Shown: in pieces, positions 1 through 8,180 of the stretch | Numbering within the stretch: the first letter of the stretch is position 1 | Layout: every line of letters starts with the position of its first letter | Assembly: GCA_023954255.1 (NCBI GenBank) | Contig: JAMLIH010000002.1 | Coordinates: 35,340-99,339, forward strand | DNA: 64,000 bases | Origin: Phyllobacteriaceae bacterium | GTDB lineage: Bacteria > Pseudomonadota > Alphaproteobacteria > Rhizobiales > Rhizobiaceae | Direction: 5' to 3' | The notes under the pieces: model-generated | Seen by the model: only the letters and a program-made list of their open reading frames with translations | Told to the model about the DNA's origin: nothing | Database searches by the model: none | Program-made: the position numbers and the translations under genes

Positions 1-986
1 ACCTCGCCGGCCGGCACGTGATAGCCCTCGGTATAGAGTTTGAAATGATGGATCAGCGCTTCCATCGAGCGCTTCATCTCGCCGCGCTTGGGCGGCACGA
101 TCTTGTTGTCGGTATGCGACACCGGCCCCTTGCCCTCCGGCGCATTGAGCTTGGCAATGCACTGTTTCATGATCGAGCAGGCCTGGCGCATTTCTTCCAT
201 GCGGATCAGATAGCGGTCGTAGCAGTCGCTGTTCTTGCCGACGGGAATGTCCGACTTCATTTCCTCGTAGCACTCATAGGGCTGCGCCTTGCGCAAATCC
301 CAGGCTGCACCCGCCCCGCGCACCATCACGCCGGAAAAGCCGTAGGCCCAGGCGTCCTCCAGCGAAATCACGCCGATGTCGACATTGCGCTGCTTGAAGA
401 TGCGGTTGTCGGTCAGAAGCTTGTCGATGTCGTCGAGCGCCCTGGGAAACTCCTCGCACCACTGGCCGATGTCGTCGATCAGCTGCTGCGGCAGGTCCTG
501 GTGAACACCGCCCGGCCGCACATAGGCAGAGTGCATGCGCGCGCCGCAGGCCCGCTCATAGAACACCATCAGCTTCTCGCGTTCCTCGAAGCCCCACAAC
601 GGCGGCGTCAATGCACCGATGTCGAGCGCCTGGGTGGTGACGTTCAGAAGATGCGACAGGATGCGGCCGATTTCGGAATAGAGCACCCGGATCAGTTGCC
701 CGCGGCGCGGCACCGAAATACCGAGCAGGCGCTCGACGGCGAGCGCAAAGGCATGCTCCTGGTTCATCGGCGCGACATAGTCGAGCCGGTCGAAATACGG
801 CACGGCCTGCAGATGAGGTCTTGTGCTCGTCAGCTTCTCGGTGCCACAGTGCAGCAGGCCGATATGCGGATCGACACGCTCGACCACCTCGCCGTCAAGC
901 TCCAGAACCAGACGCAAAACACCATGCGCTGCAGGGTGTTGCGGTCCGAAGTTAATGTTAAAGTTGCGGACGGTATGTTCGTTCAT
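1..986 (-). CDS. nuoD: NADH-quinone oxidoreductase subunit D (partial, open at left edge)
   Basis: This is the 49-kDa, quinone-site subunit of respiratory complex I, in the cytoplasmic arm. About 328 codons are present and the frame runs off the left edge, so roughly the last 70 residues of a family protein of about 396 are missing. Visible landmarks are [11 protein letters not shown] near residues 12-22, YFDRLDY and NQEHAF near 64-80, the [10 protein letters not shown] loop, and [12 protein letters not shown]. The ATG at 986 follows GGGAGG at good spacing. Oddity: the conserved HRGTEKLIE-x-KTY segment reads [13 protein letters not shown] (residues 46-58). A base lost near 829 and a base gained near 815 restore the frame, and Arg47 has become Cys. 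This is either a sequence error or a real lesion in the quinone pocket. Confidence 0.93.
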   Translation of the reverse strand, partial: MNEHTVRNFNINFGPQHPAAHGVLRLVLELDGEVVERVDPHIGLLHCGTEKLTSTRPHLQAVPYFDRLDYVAPMNQEHAFALAVERLLGISVPRRGQLIRVLYSEIGRILSHLLNVTTQALDIGALTPPLWGFEEREKLMVFYERACGARMHSAYVRPGGVHQDLPQQLIDDIGQWCEEFPRALDDIDKLLTDNRIFKQRNVDIGVISLEDAWAYGFSGVMVRGAGAAWDLRKAQPYECYEEMKSDIPVGKNSDCYDRYLIRMEEMRQACSIMKQCIAKLNAPEGKGPVSHTDNKIVPPKRGEMKRSMEALIHHFKLYTEGYHVPAGE

Positions 987-1087
987 CGACCTGCACCTCC
1001 CGGTGCAGAAGCGGTTAATGAGTTGAAGATAGCCGTTAGCGTATCTCACTGCTGCTGCCCAATCCTTGCGGTCCCAATCCTTTGCGA

Positions 1088-1425
1088 TCAGTGACCGCAA
1101 CATCTTTCAATTTCTTCCGACACCGCCATCAGACCGGCGATGTCCTTGCCTGATACAAATCCAAGCCTTTCAGCGGATCAAATGTGTTTCGGTCTCTTTC
1201 AAAGCCCCCTGCGAAATGCGCAGATAGCGGGTGAAGTCTCCGTCGCTATCCCTGCCGTAGCCTTCCGCGATATTCGCAGCAACCGAAACACTGCTTCGTC
1301 TGACCTGTGCCGTTAAACCAAATCTCTCATCAACCGGAAAATCATTGGACAAGTTCATATACCGCAACAGACAAATCCATCGCTTTCTGCCAATGAATCA
1401 GGTCTTGATAGGACTTTATCGGCAA
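1088..1425 (-). pseudogene. Frameshifted four-helix-bundle (23S rRNA intervening-sequence, S23-like) protein
   Basis: Three frames together spell one S23/four-helix-bundle family protein. From a TTG at 1425 one reads KSYQDLIHWQKAMDLSV..YELV. After a frame change near 1340-1352 comes DFPVDERFGLTAQVRRSSVSV, then NIAEGYGR and RYLRISQGALKETETHLI. After a second change near 1165-1176 comes AERLGFVSGKDIAGLMAVSEEI, ending at the stop at 1088. Family members are about 115-125 residues, which this reconstruction matches. The family occurs inside rRNA intervening sequences and as free-standing genes, and its function is unclear. Here it interrupts the nuoC-nuoD junction on the same strand, which is unusual inside a core respiratory operon. 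Whether the frameshifts are biological or sequencing errors cannot be told from one sequence. Confidence 0.75.
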
Positions 1426-1456
1426 CCCAGCCCCTCTAAGCGCTAACTCCTAATCT

Positions 1457-2086
1457 CTAACTGCTCTTTCCACCACCCACATCCTCATTCGGCAGCGGAT
1501 AGTCCGGCCCCAGCCACGGGCTTTCGAAATCGAATTCACGGAATTCCTGGCGCAGGTTGACGGGTTCGTAGACGACCCGCTTCACCTCGTCGTCATAGCG
1601 CACTTCCACATAGCCGGTGAGCGGGAAGTCCTTCCTCAGCGGATGGCCCTCGAAGCCGTAATCGGTCAGCAACCGCCGCAGGTCCGGGTGGCCGGTGAAC
1701 AGAATGCCGTACATGTCCCAGGCTTCGCGCTCGTACCAGTTGGCGCCGGGGTAGATTTCGGTAATCGAGGGAACCGGCGTTTCCTCGTCGGTCGATACCT
1801 TGACCCGCAGCCGGGCGTTGAGCCGCGGTGACAGCAGGTGATAGACCACCTCGAAACGCTCCTTGCGCTGCGGATAATCGACGCCGCAGAGATCGATGAT
1901 GTTCCAGAACATCGTCTGGCTGTCATCGCGCAGGAAACGCATCAACTCGACAATCTGTTCGCGTTTGGCCAGTACCGTCAGTTCGCCATGGGCATAGTCC
2001 ATGGAACGAACCGCCCCGGCCATGCCGGCATCGATGATTTCGGCAAGCTCGCTCAGGGTTTCGTCGTCGATCTTCGGCAATGCCAT
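1457..2086 (-). CDS. nuoC: NADH-quinone oxidoreductase subunit C
   Basis: This is the 30-kDa subunit of the complex I peripheral arm, which packs against NuoD and NuoB. It is 209 residues, normal for a stand-alone NuoC. The family signature lies near residues 120-150 ([16 protein letters not shown], then [14 protein letters not shown]) and is followed by [17 protein letters not shown] chose the ATG at 2086 because AAGGG stands eight bases upstream. A start at 2110 in the same frame would overlap nuoB and has no better ribosome site. It lies 13 bp downstream of nuoB in the same operon. The usual immediate nuoC-nuoD linkage is broken by the S23-like remnant. Confidence 0.96.
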   Translation of the reverse strand: MALPKIDDETLSELAEIIDAGMAGAVRSMDYAHGELTVLAKREQIVELMRFLRDDSQTMFWNIIDLCGVDYPQRKERFEVVYHLLSPRLNARLRVKVSTDEETPVPSITEIYPGANWYEREAWDMYGILFTGHPDLRRLLTDYGFEGHPLRKDFPLTGYVEVRYDDEVKRVVYEPVNLRQEFREFDFESPWLGPDYPLPNEDVGGGKSS

Positions 2087-2099
2087 GTTGACTGCCCTT

Positions 2100-2675
2100 C
2101 TAGCGTTCAATGGTTCCGGTGCGCCGGATCTTCTTCTGCAGCAGCATCACGCCGTAAAGCAGCGCCTCGGCCGTCGGCGGGCAGCCGGGCACATAGATGT
2201 CGACCGGCACCACGCGGTCGCAGCCGCGCACCACCGAGTAGGAATAGTGATAGTAGCCGCCCCCATTGGCGCAGGAGCCCATGGAGATGACATAGCGCGG
2301 TTCCGGCATCTGGTCGTAGACCTTGCGCAATGCCGGCGCCATCTTGTTGGTCAGCGTTCCGGCGACGATCATCACATCGGACTGGCGCGGCGAGGCGCGC
2401 GGGGCGAAGCCGAACCGCTCGGCATCGTAGCGTGGCATGGCCATCTGCATCATTTCGACGGCGCAGCAGGCAAGCCCGAACGTCATCCACATCAGCGAGC
2501 CGGTGCGCGCCCAGTTGATCAGCTCGTCCGTCGAGGTGACGAGGAAACCCTTGTCGGCCAGTTCGTTGTTGATCTCGCCGAAAAACGGATCGTTTGCCCC
2601 AACCGGCTTCCCGGTCGCCGGATCGACAATGCCCTTGGGCTGCGGGGCGATGAGCGTCGTTGAACCGTCACGCAT
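2100..2675 (-). CDS. nuoB: NADH-quinone oxidoreductase subunit B
   Basis: This is the PSST-type subunit carrying iron-sulfur cluster N2, the last electron carrier before quinone in complex I. It has 191 residues from the ATG at 2675, preceded by AGGA; an upstream in-frame TTG at 2690 is less likely. The four cluster ligands are visible as the tandem pair in [10 protein letters not shown], then [11 protein letters not shown] and [14 protein letters not shown]. The N-terminal 50 or so residues, rich in Pro and Gly, are the variable extension common in alphaproteobacteria. It lies between nuoA (33 bp upstream) and nuoC. Confidence 0.97.
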   Translation of the reverse strand: MRDGSTTLIAPQPKGIVDPATGKPVGANDPFFGEINNELADKGFLVTSTDELINWARTGSLMWMTFGLACCAVEMMQMAMPRYDAERFGFAPRASPRQSDVMIVAGTLTNKMAPALRKVYDQMPEPRYVISMGSCANGGGYYHYSYSVVRGCDRVVPVDIYVPGCPPTAEALLYGVMLLQKKIRRTGTIER

Positions 2676-2708
2676 GGCGTGTCCTGTCAAAACCGTTGCA
2701 AAGGTCGA

Positions 2709-3074
2709 TCAATCCCATTCCAGCGCGCCCTTCTTCCATTCGTAAATGAACCCGATGGTCAGCACGCCGAGAAAGATCATCATCGACCAGAAGCCGAACC
2801 AGCCGAGATCGCCGAAACTGGCAGCCCAGGGAAACAGGAAGGCGACTTCGAGATCGAAGATGATGAACAGGATCGCCACCAGGTAATAGCGTACGTCGAA
2901 CTTCATGCGTGCATCGTCAAAGGCGTTGAAACCGCACTCGTAGGCCGAAAGTTTTTCGGAGTCCGGTGCCTGATAGGCAACGATGAAGGGCGCAATCGCC
3001 AGCGCCAGGCCGATTATCAGCGAAACGCCGAAAAAGATGATCACGGGAAGATAGGAAACAAGCAATTCCTGCAT
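2709..3074 (-). CDS. nuoA: NADH-quinone oxidoreductase subunit A
   Basis: This small membrane subunit of complex I has 121 residues and three predicted transmembrane helices: about residues 7-32, 62-82 and 88-110. The loop after the first helix carries the family motif [21 protein letters not shown], which contains the conserved Cys of the quinone-tunnel loop. It is first in the minus-strand nuo operon. The next gene upstream is on the same strand but 123 bp away and unrelated, so the operon promoter probably lies in 3075-3197. Confidence 0.97.
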   Translation of the reverse strand: MQELLVSYLPVIIFFGVSLIIGLALAIAPFIVAYQAPDSEKLSAYECGFNAFDDARMKFDVRYYLVAILFIIFDLEVAFLFPWAASFGDLGWFGFWSMMIFLGVLTIGFIYEWKKGALEWD

Positions 3075-3197
3075 GGCGGGACCTGCGCTTTGACAAATAT
3101 ACCGGTCGCGCGTGGGTTAGCCCAGTGGCGGGAGCAAAGCAAGGGATAACACCCCAATTCCACTTATCAATTGGCCGTAATTTGCGCCGGCCCGCTG

Positions 3198-4214
3198 TCA
3201 TTGTGCCGGACGGGGGAACTGGGTGAAGCCGGAACCCATGGAAATGCCGCCGCACTGAACGAAGAGAAAGCCTGCCGTGGAGGCAACGCCGCCGGCCTTC
3301 AGGCTCTCGCATTCGCCCGCCTCGAGCAGTTCAAGCCCCTTCCGGCGGATCGCCACCACGTCGTTCATGCTGAGGGTCGGCCCGGCCTTGGACGGCAGGC
3401 TGGAAAGCCGCTGGTCCTTCAGTTCCGCAGTAAGTTTTCCCGGCACCGCGGGTTGGGAGGCGGCCGGCTTGGGACTCGCGGGTTGCACGGCCGCAGCTTC
3501 ATCGGGCTTGGCGGCAACGGCAATGCCGACGGCCTTCGCCTCCGTGTTGGCGGCCTGGGCGGCGGCCGGTTCCGTGCTGGCGGACGGCGAACTGGTACCG
3601 GGTGTGGGTGCTGCTGTTGTTGCAGTCTTGTTCGCCGAAGCAGTCTGGCCTTTGGCATCCGCATTGCCGTCGGCGGCTTTTGCAGTCTTGCCTTCCGGCG
3701 ACTTTTTCTGCTGCGCCATTGCAGCCTTCGCCTTTTCGGCCTCCTCGGCCTTGCGTTTTTCCTCCGCCAGTTTTTGCCGGCGTTGGCGCTCGGCAACCTT
3801 CTTGACTTCGGCTTCCTGTTTCAGCCGCGCCTCCTCGGCGAGTTTGTCCGCTTCGATCTTTTTTGTCAGCGACGGCGCCAGGGCAAGCCGCTCGACCGGA
3901 AGCCAGAGCGCGATCTGGCCGGCAGCCTGACTGTCGGAAGTCATGCCGTATTTGGCCCGCGCCGTGGCCGCGTCCATGTACCCTGTAATGCGGGCAAAAC
4001 CGCCCGAAATCTCGAATACCGCAATGCCGGATCCCGCTCGCGGCGCCCCCTTGCTCACCTGTGGGCAGGAGGCTTTCGGGCAAAGGTAGGCCGGTCCCGA
4101 TTGCATGGCTCTGGCAATCGACTGCGCATGAGCCTGCCCGCCGGTCAATGCCGTGGCGAGCAGCACCGCAGCGAGGCTGAAAATGCTGAGACTGGAGTCG
4201 GGCCTTGTGCGCAT
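3198..4214 (-). CDS. Secreted SH3-like protein with Lys/Glu/Ala coiled coil and Ala/Pro linker
   Basis: This 338-residue protein has unknown function. A signal peptide is clear (hydrophobic stretch about residues 10-27, cleavage probably after AHA). Residues about 38-75 (YLCPKASCPQVSKG, then VFEISGGFARITGY) resemble a bacterial SH3-type domain. Residues about 115-175 are a highly charged Lys/Glu/Ala coiled coil, followed by an Ala/Pro/Thr-rich low-complexity linker to about 270 and a short conserved-looking C-terminal block with paired Cys (GECESLK, LFVQCGG). This layout fits a periplasmic protein spanning envelope layers, but no partner is suggested by its neighbours. The ATG at 4214 follows GGGGGA. 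Confidence 0.75.
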   Translation of the reverse strand: MRTRPDSSLSIFSLAAVLLATALTGGQAHAQSIARAMQSGPAYLCPKASCPQVSKGAPRAGSGIAVFEISGGFARITGYMDAATARAKYGMTSDSQAAGQIALWLPVERLALAPSLTKKIEADKLAEEARLKQEAEVKKVAERQRRQKLAEEKRKAEEAEKAKAAMAQQKKSPEGKTAKAADGNADAKGQTASANKTATTAAPTPGTSSPSASTEPAAAQAANTEAKAVGIAVAAKPDEAAAVQPASPKPAASQPAVPGKLTAELKDQRLSSLPSKAGPTLSMNDVVAIRRKGLELLEAGECESLKAGGVASTAGFLFVQCGGISMGSGFTQFPRPAQ

Positions 4215-4469
4215 TCAGATCCCCCTACGCATCCGGTGCAACCGGCAAATTCCCGGCCCCTTTATGGACCGTGCAGGCAAATGGCGGCAACCGCGCGGCG
4301 AACAAACCTGATGCGAATTGTCAAAAGCCTTACAGAAATGGCCGCATCAGGCTGGGGGCAAAACGGATACCGGAGCGGTGAGTCTGGGAAAAACCTGCCG
4401 CTGCGCGCAAACACATGGCAAAAGCCAGGCTCCGCCAGTGGGCAAGGTCATAATATCATTGGGGGAATT

Positions 4470-4545
4470 TGGTGGGCGCTGACGGGATCGAACCGCCGAC
4501 CTACTCGGTGTAAACGAGTTGCTCTCCCAGCTGAGCTAAGCGCCC
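4470..4545 (-). tRNA. tRNA-Val (anticodon TAC)
   Basis: This is a complete 76-base tRNA with encoded CCA. The acceptor stem GGGCGCT pairs with AGCGCCC, followed by discriminator A. The D arm has AGCTCAGCTGGGAGAGC. The anticodon stem ACTCG/CGAGT encloses loop TTTACAC (anticodon TAC). The T arm has GGTTCGATCC. It lies 82 bp downstream of tRNA-Asp on the same strand, so the two may be co-transcribed. Confidence 0.97.
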
Positions 4546-4598
4546 TTCCCTTGCCGTTCCCTTTCCTTTCGGATGGAACCGGACATTCCTGCAGCAGC

Positions 4599-4631
4599 GC
4601 CATTTCCGGACAGTGTCCGAAGCGAAATGGC
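4599..4631. repeat. Near-perfect hairpin between tRNA-Asp and tRNA-Val
   Basis: The arms GCCATTTC (4599-4606) and GAAATGGC (4624-4631) enclose an inner perfect dyad, CGGACA/TGTCCG (4607-4612, 4614-4619). The four last bases of one arm overlap the encoded CCA end of tRNA-Asp, so the tRNA 3' end and this hairpin are mutually exclusive structures. There is no T tract, so it is not a standard terminator. Confidence 0.7.
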
Positions 4632-4704
4632 GCGAGTGACGGGGCTCGAACCCGCGACCTCCGGCGTGACAGGCCGGCACTCTAACCAACTGAGCTACAC
4701 CCGC
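4628..4704 (-). tRNA. tRNA-Asp (anticodon GTC)
   Basis: This is a complete 77-base tRNA with encoded CCA. The acceptor GCGGGTG pairs with CACTCGC (one G-U), with discriminator G. The D arm reads TAGCTCAGTTGGTTAGAG. The anticodon stem CCGGC/GCCGG encloses loop CTGTCAC (anticodon GTC). The T arm reads GGGTTCGAGCCC. It is upstream of tRNA-Val on the same strand. Confidence 0.97.
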
Positions 4705-4922
4705 AAGAATTCGCGAGGCAGGTTGCCCTGCCCCGAGGGTGTGCGTGGCTTACGGTTTTCACCTATCGAAGTCAAGCGCAGAAAACCGGGACCGTTTAAT
4801 TTTCCTGAAACCGGCAAATTGCCCGGCGCAAGCCGGGCAAAACCGTTCGAATCAGGCCCGCCAAAACCGGCCTGAAAGCCTGCAAAAGCCTGCCACAGGC
4901 CGCCTTTGCGGCCCCCCTGGAA

Positions 4923-6017
4923 CTATTCGGCAGGAACGGGGGAAGGCTTTGCATCCGTCCGTTCAGCCAGCCTGCGCAGCACCGTGTCCGTGGCGGCGCA
5001 AAACGTCATCATGGCTGCAAGGCCCAGCAGGGAACTGACCGCCAGAACGGAACCGCCGGTAAAGCCTGCGCCGACCGTGCAGCCCACTGCCAGAATGCCG
5101 CCAAAGCCCATCAGCGCACCGCCGGCGACGTAGCGCATGACATTCGGTGCACCCGCTTCGCCGAAGCCGCGAAGTGCAAAGCTGCGGAACAGTACAGAGG
5201 CGGCAAAGGCGCCGAGCAGCAGGCCCGCAATCAGGCCGGTGTCGAGCGACAGATATTCTTCCGCCCCGCCGCTCGCCACATAATTGATGGCATTGGCCGA
5301 CGGCCGGGAAAACGAAAGGCTCTCGATCTCGATCGGATCGAAGACCTGTGAGGAGAGCTGATGGGTCGCATACCAGCCGGCCGTGACAAGCGCACCAATC
5401 AGCACGCCGCCAGCGCCTTTCCAGGGCGACAGCCGGCTGCGCAGGGCGATGACGAACGCCGCAGCCAGAACGGAACCGCCAAGCACGAGACCGATGTGAT
5501 TGCTTCCAAGCAGTTCACCCAATCCATTGCCGCCGATCGCGGATGTGCTGGCAAGGCCACCGAATCCATCGCGCAGCGGCACCAGAAAGCCCTGATAGGT
5601 CGCAAGCGCCACAGCAGCGATCACGCCGGTTGCCGTCAGCGCCCTGAGATTGCCGCCTGCCGCCAGCACCATCAGCCGGCTGGTGCAGCCGCGCGCCAGC
5701 GCCATGCCGACGCCGAACAGCGCGCCACCGATCGCAGCCCCCGAAAGGCTTTGCGAGGTACGGAAGAAGCGGCTTTCACCCACTTCGATCCAGCCATTGA
5801 GGATCGCCAGCTGGGTCGACAGGATTGCGACGCCCAGCGCCAGCAGCCAGACCGGCAGGGCGGTGGCGATTTTGCGGTCCATGATCTCCAGGATTGCCGA
5901 ACGGGTGCAGAACCCGCTGCGTTCAGCGGCAAAGCCGAAGAAAAATGCAAGCGTGAAGCCCGCAAGTGCGAGCGTGGCCGGTTCGCCGATGGCGTCGATG
6001 ACGGGTACGAAATTCAT
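4923..6017 (-). CDS. YeeE/YedE-family (TsuA-like) sulfur-compound transporter
   Basis: This is an inner-membrane protein of 364 residues with about nine to ten hydrophobic helices. It matches YeeE/YedE proteins, whose characterised member TsuA imports thiosulfate by relaying it between cysteines. The conserved Cys of three short motifs are present: RSGFCTRSA (about residue 38), ARGCTSRL (about 109) and AVGCTVGAGF (about 313). Substrate is therefore inferred as thiosulfate or a related sulfur anion. The ATG at 6017 is preferred over one ten codons earlier because AAGGTGA lies just upstream. No TusA/YeeD partner is adjacent; the neighbours are tRNA-Asp and, divergently, folE. Confidence 0.85.
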   Translation of the reverse strand: MNFVPVIDAIGEPATLALAGFTLAFFFGFAAERSGFCTRSAILEIMDRKIATALPVWLLALGVAILSTQLAILNGWIEVGESRFFRTSQSLSGAAIGGALFGVGMALARGCTSRLMVLAAGGNLRALTATGVIAAVALATYQGFLVPLRDGFGGLASTSAIGGNGLGELLGSNHIGLVLGGSVLAAAFVIALRSRLSPWKGAGGVLIGALVTAGWYATHQLSSQVFDPIEIESLSFSRPSANAINYVASGGAEEYLSLDTGLIAGLLLGAFAASVLFRSFALRGFGEAGAPNVMRYVAGGALMGFGGILAVGCTVGAGFTGGSVLAVSSLLGLAAMMTFCAATDTVLRRLAERTDAKPSPVPAE

Positions 6018-6506
6018 TGAAATCACCTTTGCGCGGTCTGCCACGGTATCTGCCCGCAGCAGGCGGGGTTTTCCTCCGGCTCAGGATAGCGCTCCGGGGC
6101 TGATGGGCCGAAGATCGGCATTTCCTTGCAGGGCGCGCCGGTGGAAAAGTTTTCCGCCCGCCCGCCAACTGGCGCAAACCCGTTTCGGCGGGCACGAAAT
6201 TGACCGCCAATGCTCCAATCGCGTCAATCCGCTGCCGCATGAAAGCGTTGAACTTGGCGCGGCTATGCTTATATTGAAGCCGCCGGAAGCGACCCTTCCG
6301 GAAGTCTGGTCACCGTGCCGGAAGCCTGCCGCCCCCAAGGGGCGGCATGCCGAAAGCCCCGGAACCCGGCCAAAGCCGAAAATGGCCCTCTGCCGTGCGT
6401 CATTGATGCCGCAACACAGGAGGGAACAGTCCATAGCTCCCGGCTGCGTCTGGTCCGATACCGGTCAATGTAGCTATTGAGGATCGATCCTTTGCGGGAG
6501 ACAAGC
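6018..6506. other. 489-bp divergent intergenic region with one GC hairpin
   Basis: This separates the sulfur transporter (minus) from folE (plus) and must contain both promoters. I see no convincing coding region. The only structure noted is an 8-bp stem, GCCGCCCC/GGGGCGGC with a three-base loop, at 6328-6346; it has no T tract. Short open frames here on the minus strand are Pro/Arg/Ser-rich and look like shadows. Confidence 0.5.
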
Positions 6507-7142
6507 ATGGACGCCATCATCAAGGATTTGAAGTCGCGCGGCGGCCGCAAGGTGCTGCCCAAAAGCCAGCGCCCGACCCAGGCGGAAGCCGAGGAAGCGG
6601 TTCGCACCCTGCTCAAATGGATGGGCGAGGATATCAACCGCGAGGGCCTTGTCGATACGCCCAGCCGCGTTGCCAAGGCCTACGGCGAACTGTTTTCGGG
6701 CTATGACCAGAAACCCGCCGAAGTGCTCGGCCGCACCTTCGAGGAAGTTGGCGGCTATGACGACATGGTGCTGGTCAAGGACATCGACTTCCACTCCCAT
6801 TGCGAACACCACATGGTGCCGATCATCGGCAAGGCTCATGTCGCCTATCTGCCCGACGGCAAGGTGCTCGGCCTGTCGAAGATCGCCCGCACGGTCGATA
6901 TCTTCGCACGCCGCCTGCAGACCCAGGAAAACATGACCGCCGAGATCGCCTATGCCATCGACGAGGCGCTGGCCCCGCGCGGTGTTGCCGTAATGATCGA
7001 GGCCGAACACATGTGCATGGCGATGCGCGGCATCAAGAAAATGGGTTCGACTACGACCACGACCTGCTTTACCGGCGCTTTCCGCAACGATCCCGCCGAG
7101 CAGGTCAGTTTCATGACCCTGTTGCGGATGAACCGCGAGTAA
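6507..7142 (+). CDS. folE: GTP cyclohydrolase I
   Basis: It converts GTP to 7,8-dihydroneopterin triphosphate, the first step of folate synthesis and of queuosine precursor synthesis. The protein has 211 residues, usual for the bacterial type I enzyme. Zinc and catalytic residues are in [10 protein letters not shown] (about residues 97-106) and [10 protein letters not shown] (about 169), followed by the [11 protein letters not shown] segment. The ATG at 6507 follows GGGAG with six bases between; an upstream TTG at 6477 lacks support. hisI follows on the same strand after 42 bp. The tgt and queA genes at 41-43 kb use a downstream product of this pathway. Confidence 0.97.
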   Translation: MDAIIKDLKSRGGRKVLPKSQRPTQAEAEEAVRTLLKWMGEDINREGLVDTPSRVAKAYGELFSGYDQKPAEVLGRTFEEVGGYDDMVLVKDIDFHSHCEHHMVPIIGKAHVAYLPDGKVLGLSKIARTVDIFARRLQTQENMTAEIAYAIDEALAPRGVAVMIEAEHMCMAMRGIKKMGSTTTTTCFTGAFRNDPAEQVSFMTLLRMNRE

Positions 7143-7150
7143 GGCATTAC

Positions 7151-7175
7151 CCCGGCAGATAGTCTGCATGCCGGG
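7151..7175. other. Hairpin in the folE-hisI spacer
   Basis: CCCGGCA (7151-7157) and TGCCGGG (7169-7175) form a 7-bp stem. An alternative inner dyad, GCAGA/TCTGC, overlaps it, so two structures compete. It lies between the folE stop and the hisI start and has no T run. It could be a mRNA processing or attenuating element; that is only a guess. Confidence 0.4.
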
Positions 7176-7184
7176 ATACCGATC

Positions 7185-7634
7185 ATGACTGCATTTCTTC
7201 CGCCTGCAAAAGGTGCCGAACAGGAGGAAGGCGAAGCCTTCCGCCCGAAATTCGATTCGGCGGGCCTCATCACCGCTGTTGCCTGCGAAGCGCAAAGCGG
7301 CGAGGTCCTGATGCTGGCGCACATGAATGCCGAAGCGCTGCAGAAGACACTCGAAACCGGCAAGGCGCATTATTACAGCCGCTCGCGCCAGTCGATCTGG
7401 CTCAAGGGCGAGACCTCGGGCAATGTCCAGATGGTCGAGAGCGTTGCGACCGACTGCGATCAGGATGCCATTGTGCTGAAGGTACGCCAGCAGGGCGCGG
7501 CAGCCGCCTGCCATACCGGCCGGGTAAGCTGTTTCTACCGGACCGTGAAACAGGACGGCAAAGGCGGCTACGCGCTCACCTTCGACAGCCGGGAAAAACG
7601 TTTCGATTCCGGTGAGGTCTACGGCAAGGAGTAG
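7185..7634 (+). CDS. hisI: Phosphoribosyl-AMP cyclohydrolase
   Basis: It opens the adenine ring of phosphoribosyl-AMP in the third step of histidine synthesis. It has 149 residues and is monofunctional, with no fused HisE domain, as usual in alphaproteobacteria. Metal-binding motifs are intact: the Asp/Cys cluster in TDCDQDAIV (about residue 88) and the paired Cys in [11 protein letters not shown] (about 108-118). The substrate-loop segment [17 protein letters not shown] is also present. It follows folE, a linkage common in rhizobia. Confidence 0.96.
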   Translation: MTAFLPPAKGAEQEEGEAFRPKFDSAGLITAVACEAQSGEVLMLAHMNAEALQKTLETGKAHYYSRSRQSIWLKGETSGNVQMVESVATDCDQDAIVLKVRQQGAAAACHTGRVSCFYRTVKQDGKGGYALTFDSREKRFDSGEVYGKE

Positions 7635-7640
7635 GCCTGC

Positions 7641-8180
7641 CTATTCTCCCCAGAGTTCGCGCCGCATCCAGAAGTCCGGCAATTGCAGGCGCCCCTCGCC
7701 GGCAATGTCCTCATCGGCAAGCGGCATGTACTGCCAGGCTTGCGACCATTCCTGTGGCAATTCGTACGGTGCTTTCACCGTTGCGCCCGGCAAAAACCCG
7801 AGCCTGCCGTAGTAGGCCGGATCGCCCAGGACGAACACCTGTTCGACATCCAGCGCCTTCAGGAGCCGCAATCCCTCACGGATGATGGCGCTGCCAATTC
7901 CCGAACGCTGAAGGTTTGGATCAACGGCAACCGGCCCCAGAAGCGCGATTTTCCGTTCCGTTCCACCGATGCTGCCGAGCGTGAACACCGCATGGCCTGC
8001 GGCAAGGCCATCCCTTTCCCCGACAAGCGACAGAATTTCCTCGTCGCAGGCCATCATGGCGCGAACAAGCGGCAACAAATCCTCCTCGCGAAAGGCGGCC
8101 GGATAAAGCGATTCGATGAAGGCGAGATCGCCGGACCGGCTTTTCCGGATTGTCAGTTTGCCATGCGTGCCGGTTGTCAT
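7641..8180 (-). CDS. GNAT-family N-acetyltransferase
   Basis: This 179-residue protein has the GNAT acetyl-CoA fold. The core motif A reads GPVAVDPNLQRSGIGSAIIREG (Q-x-x-G-x-G/A signature) near residues 84-105, followed by FVLGDPAYYGRLGF, the YjgM/YhbS-like subfamily signature. The acceptor is unknown. Its ATG overlaps the TGA of the DUF2332 gene upstream (ATGA), so the two are translationally coupled. It converges on hisI with only 6 bp between. Confidence 0.88.
   Translation of the reverse strand: MTTGTHGKLTIRKSRSGDLAFIESLYPAAFREEDLLPLVRAMMACDEEILSLVGERDGLAAGHAVFTLGSIGGTERKIALLGPVAVDPNLQRSGIGSAIIREGLRLLKALDVEQVFVLGDPAYYGRLGFLPGATVKAPYELPQEWSQAWQYMPLADEDIAGEGRLQLPDFWMRRELWGE

Noticed and set aside
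18-1094. 358-codon plus-strand frame at the left edge
   Set aside because: It is the antisense of nuoD and the S23-like remnant.
6328-6346. GC hairpin as a folE or transporter terminator
   Set aside because: It has no T tract in either direction and is far from both gene ends.
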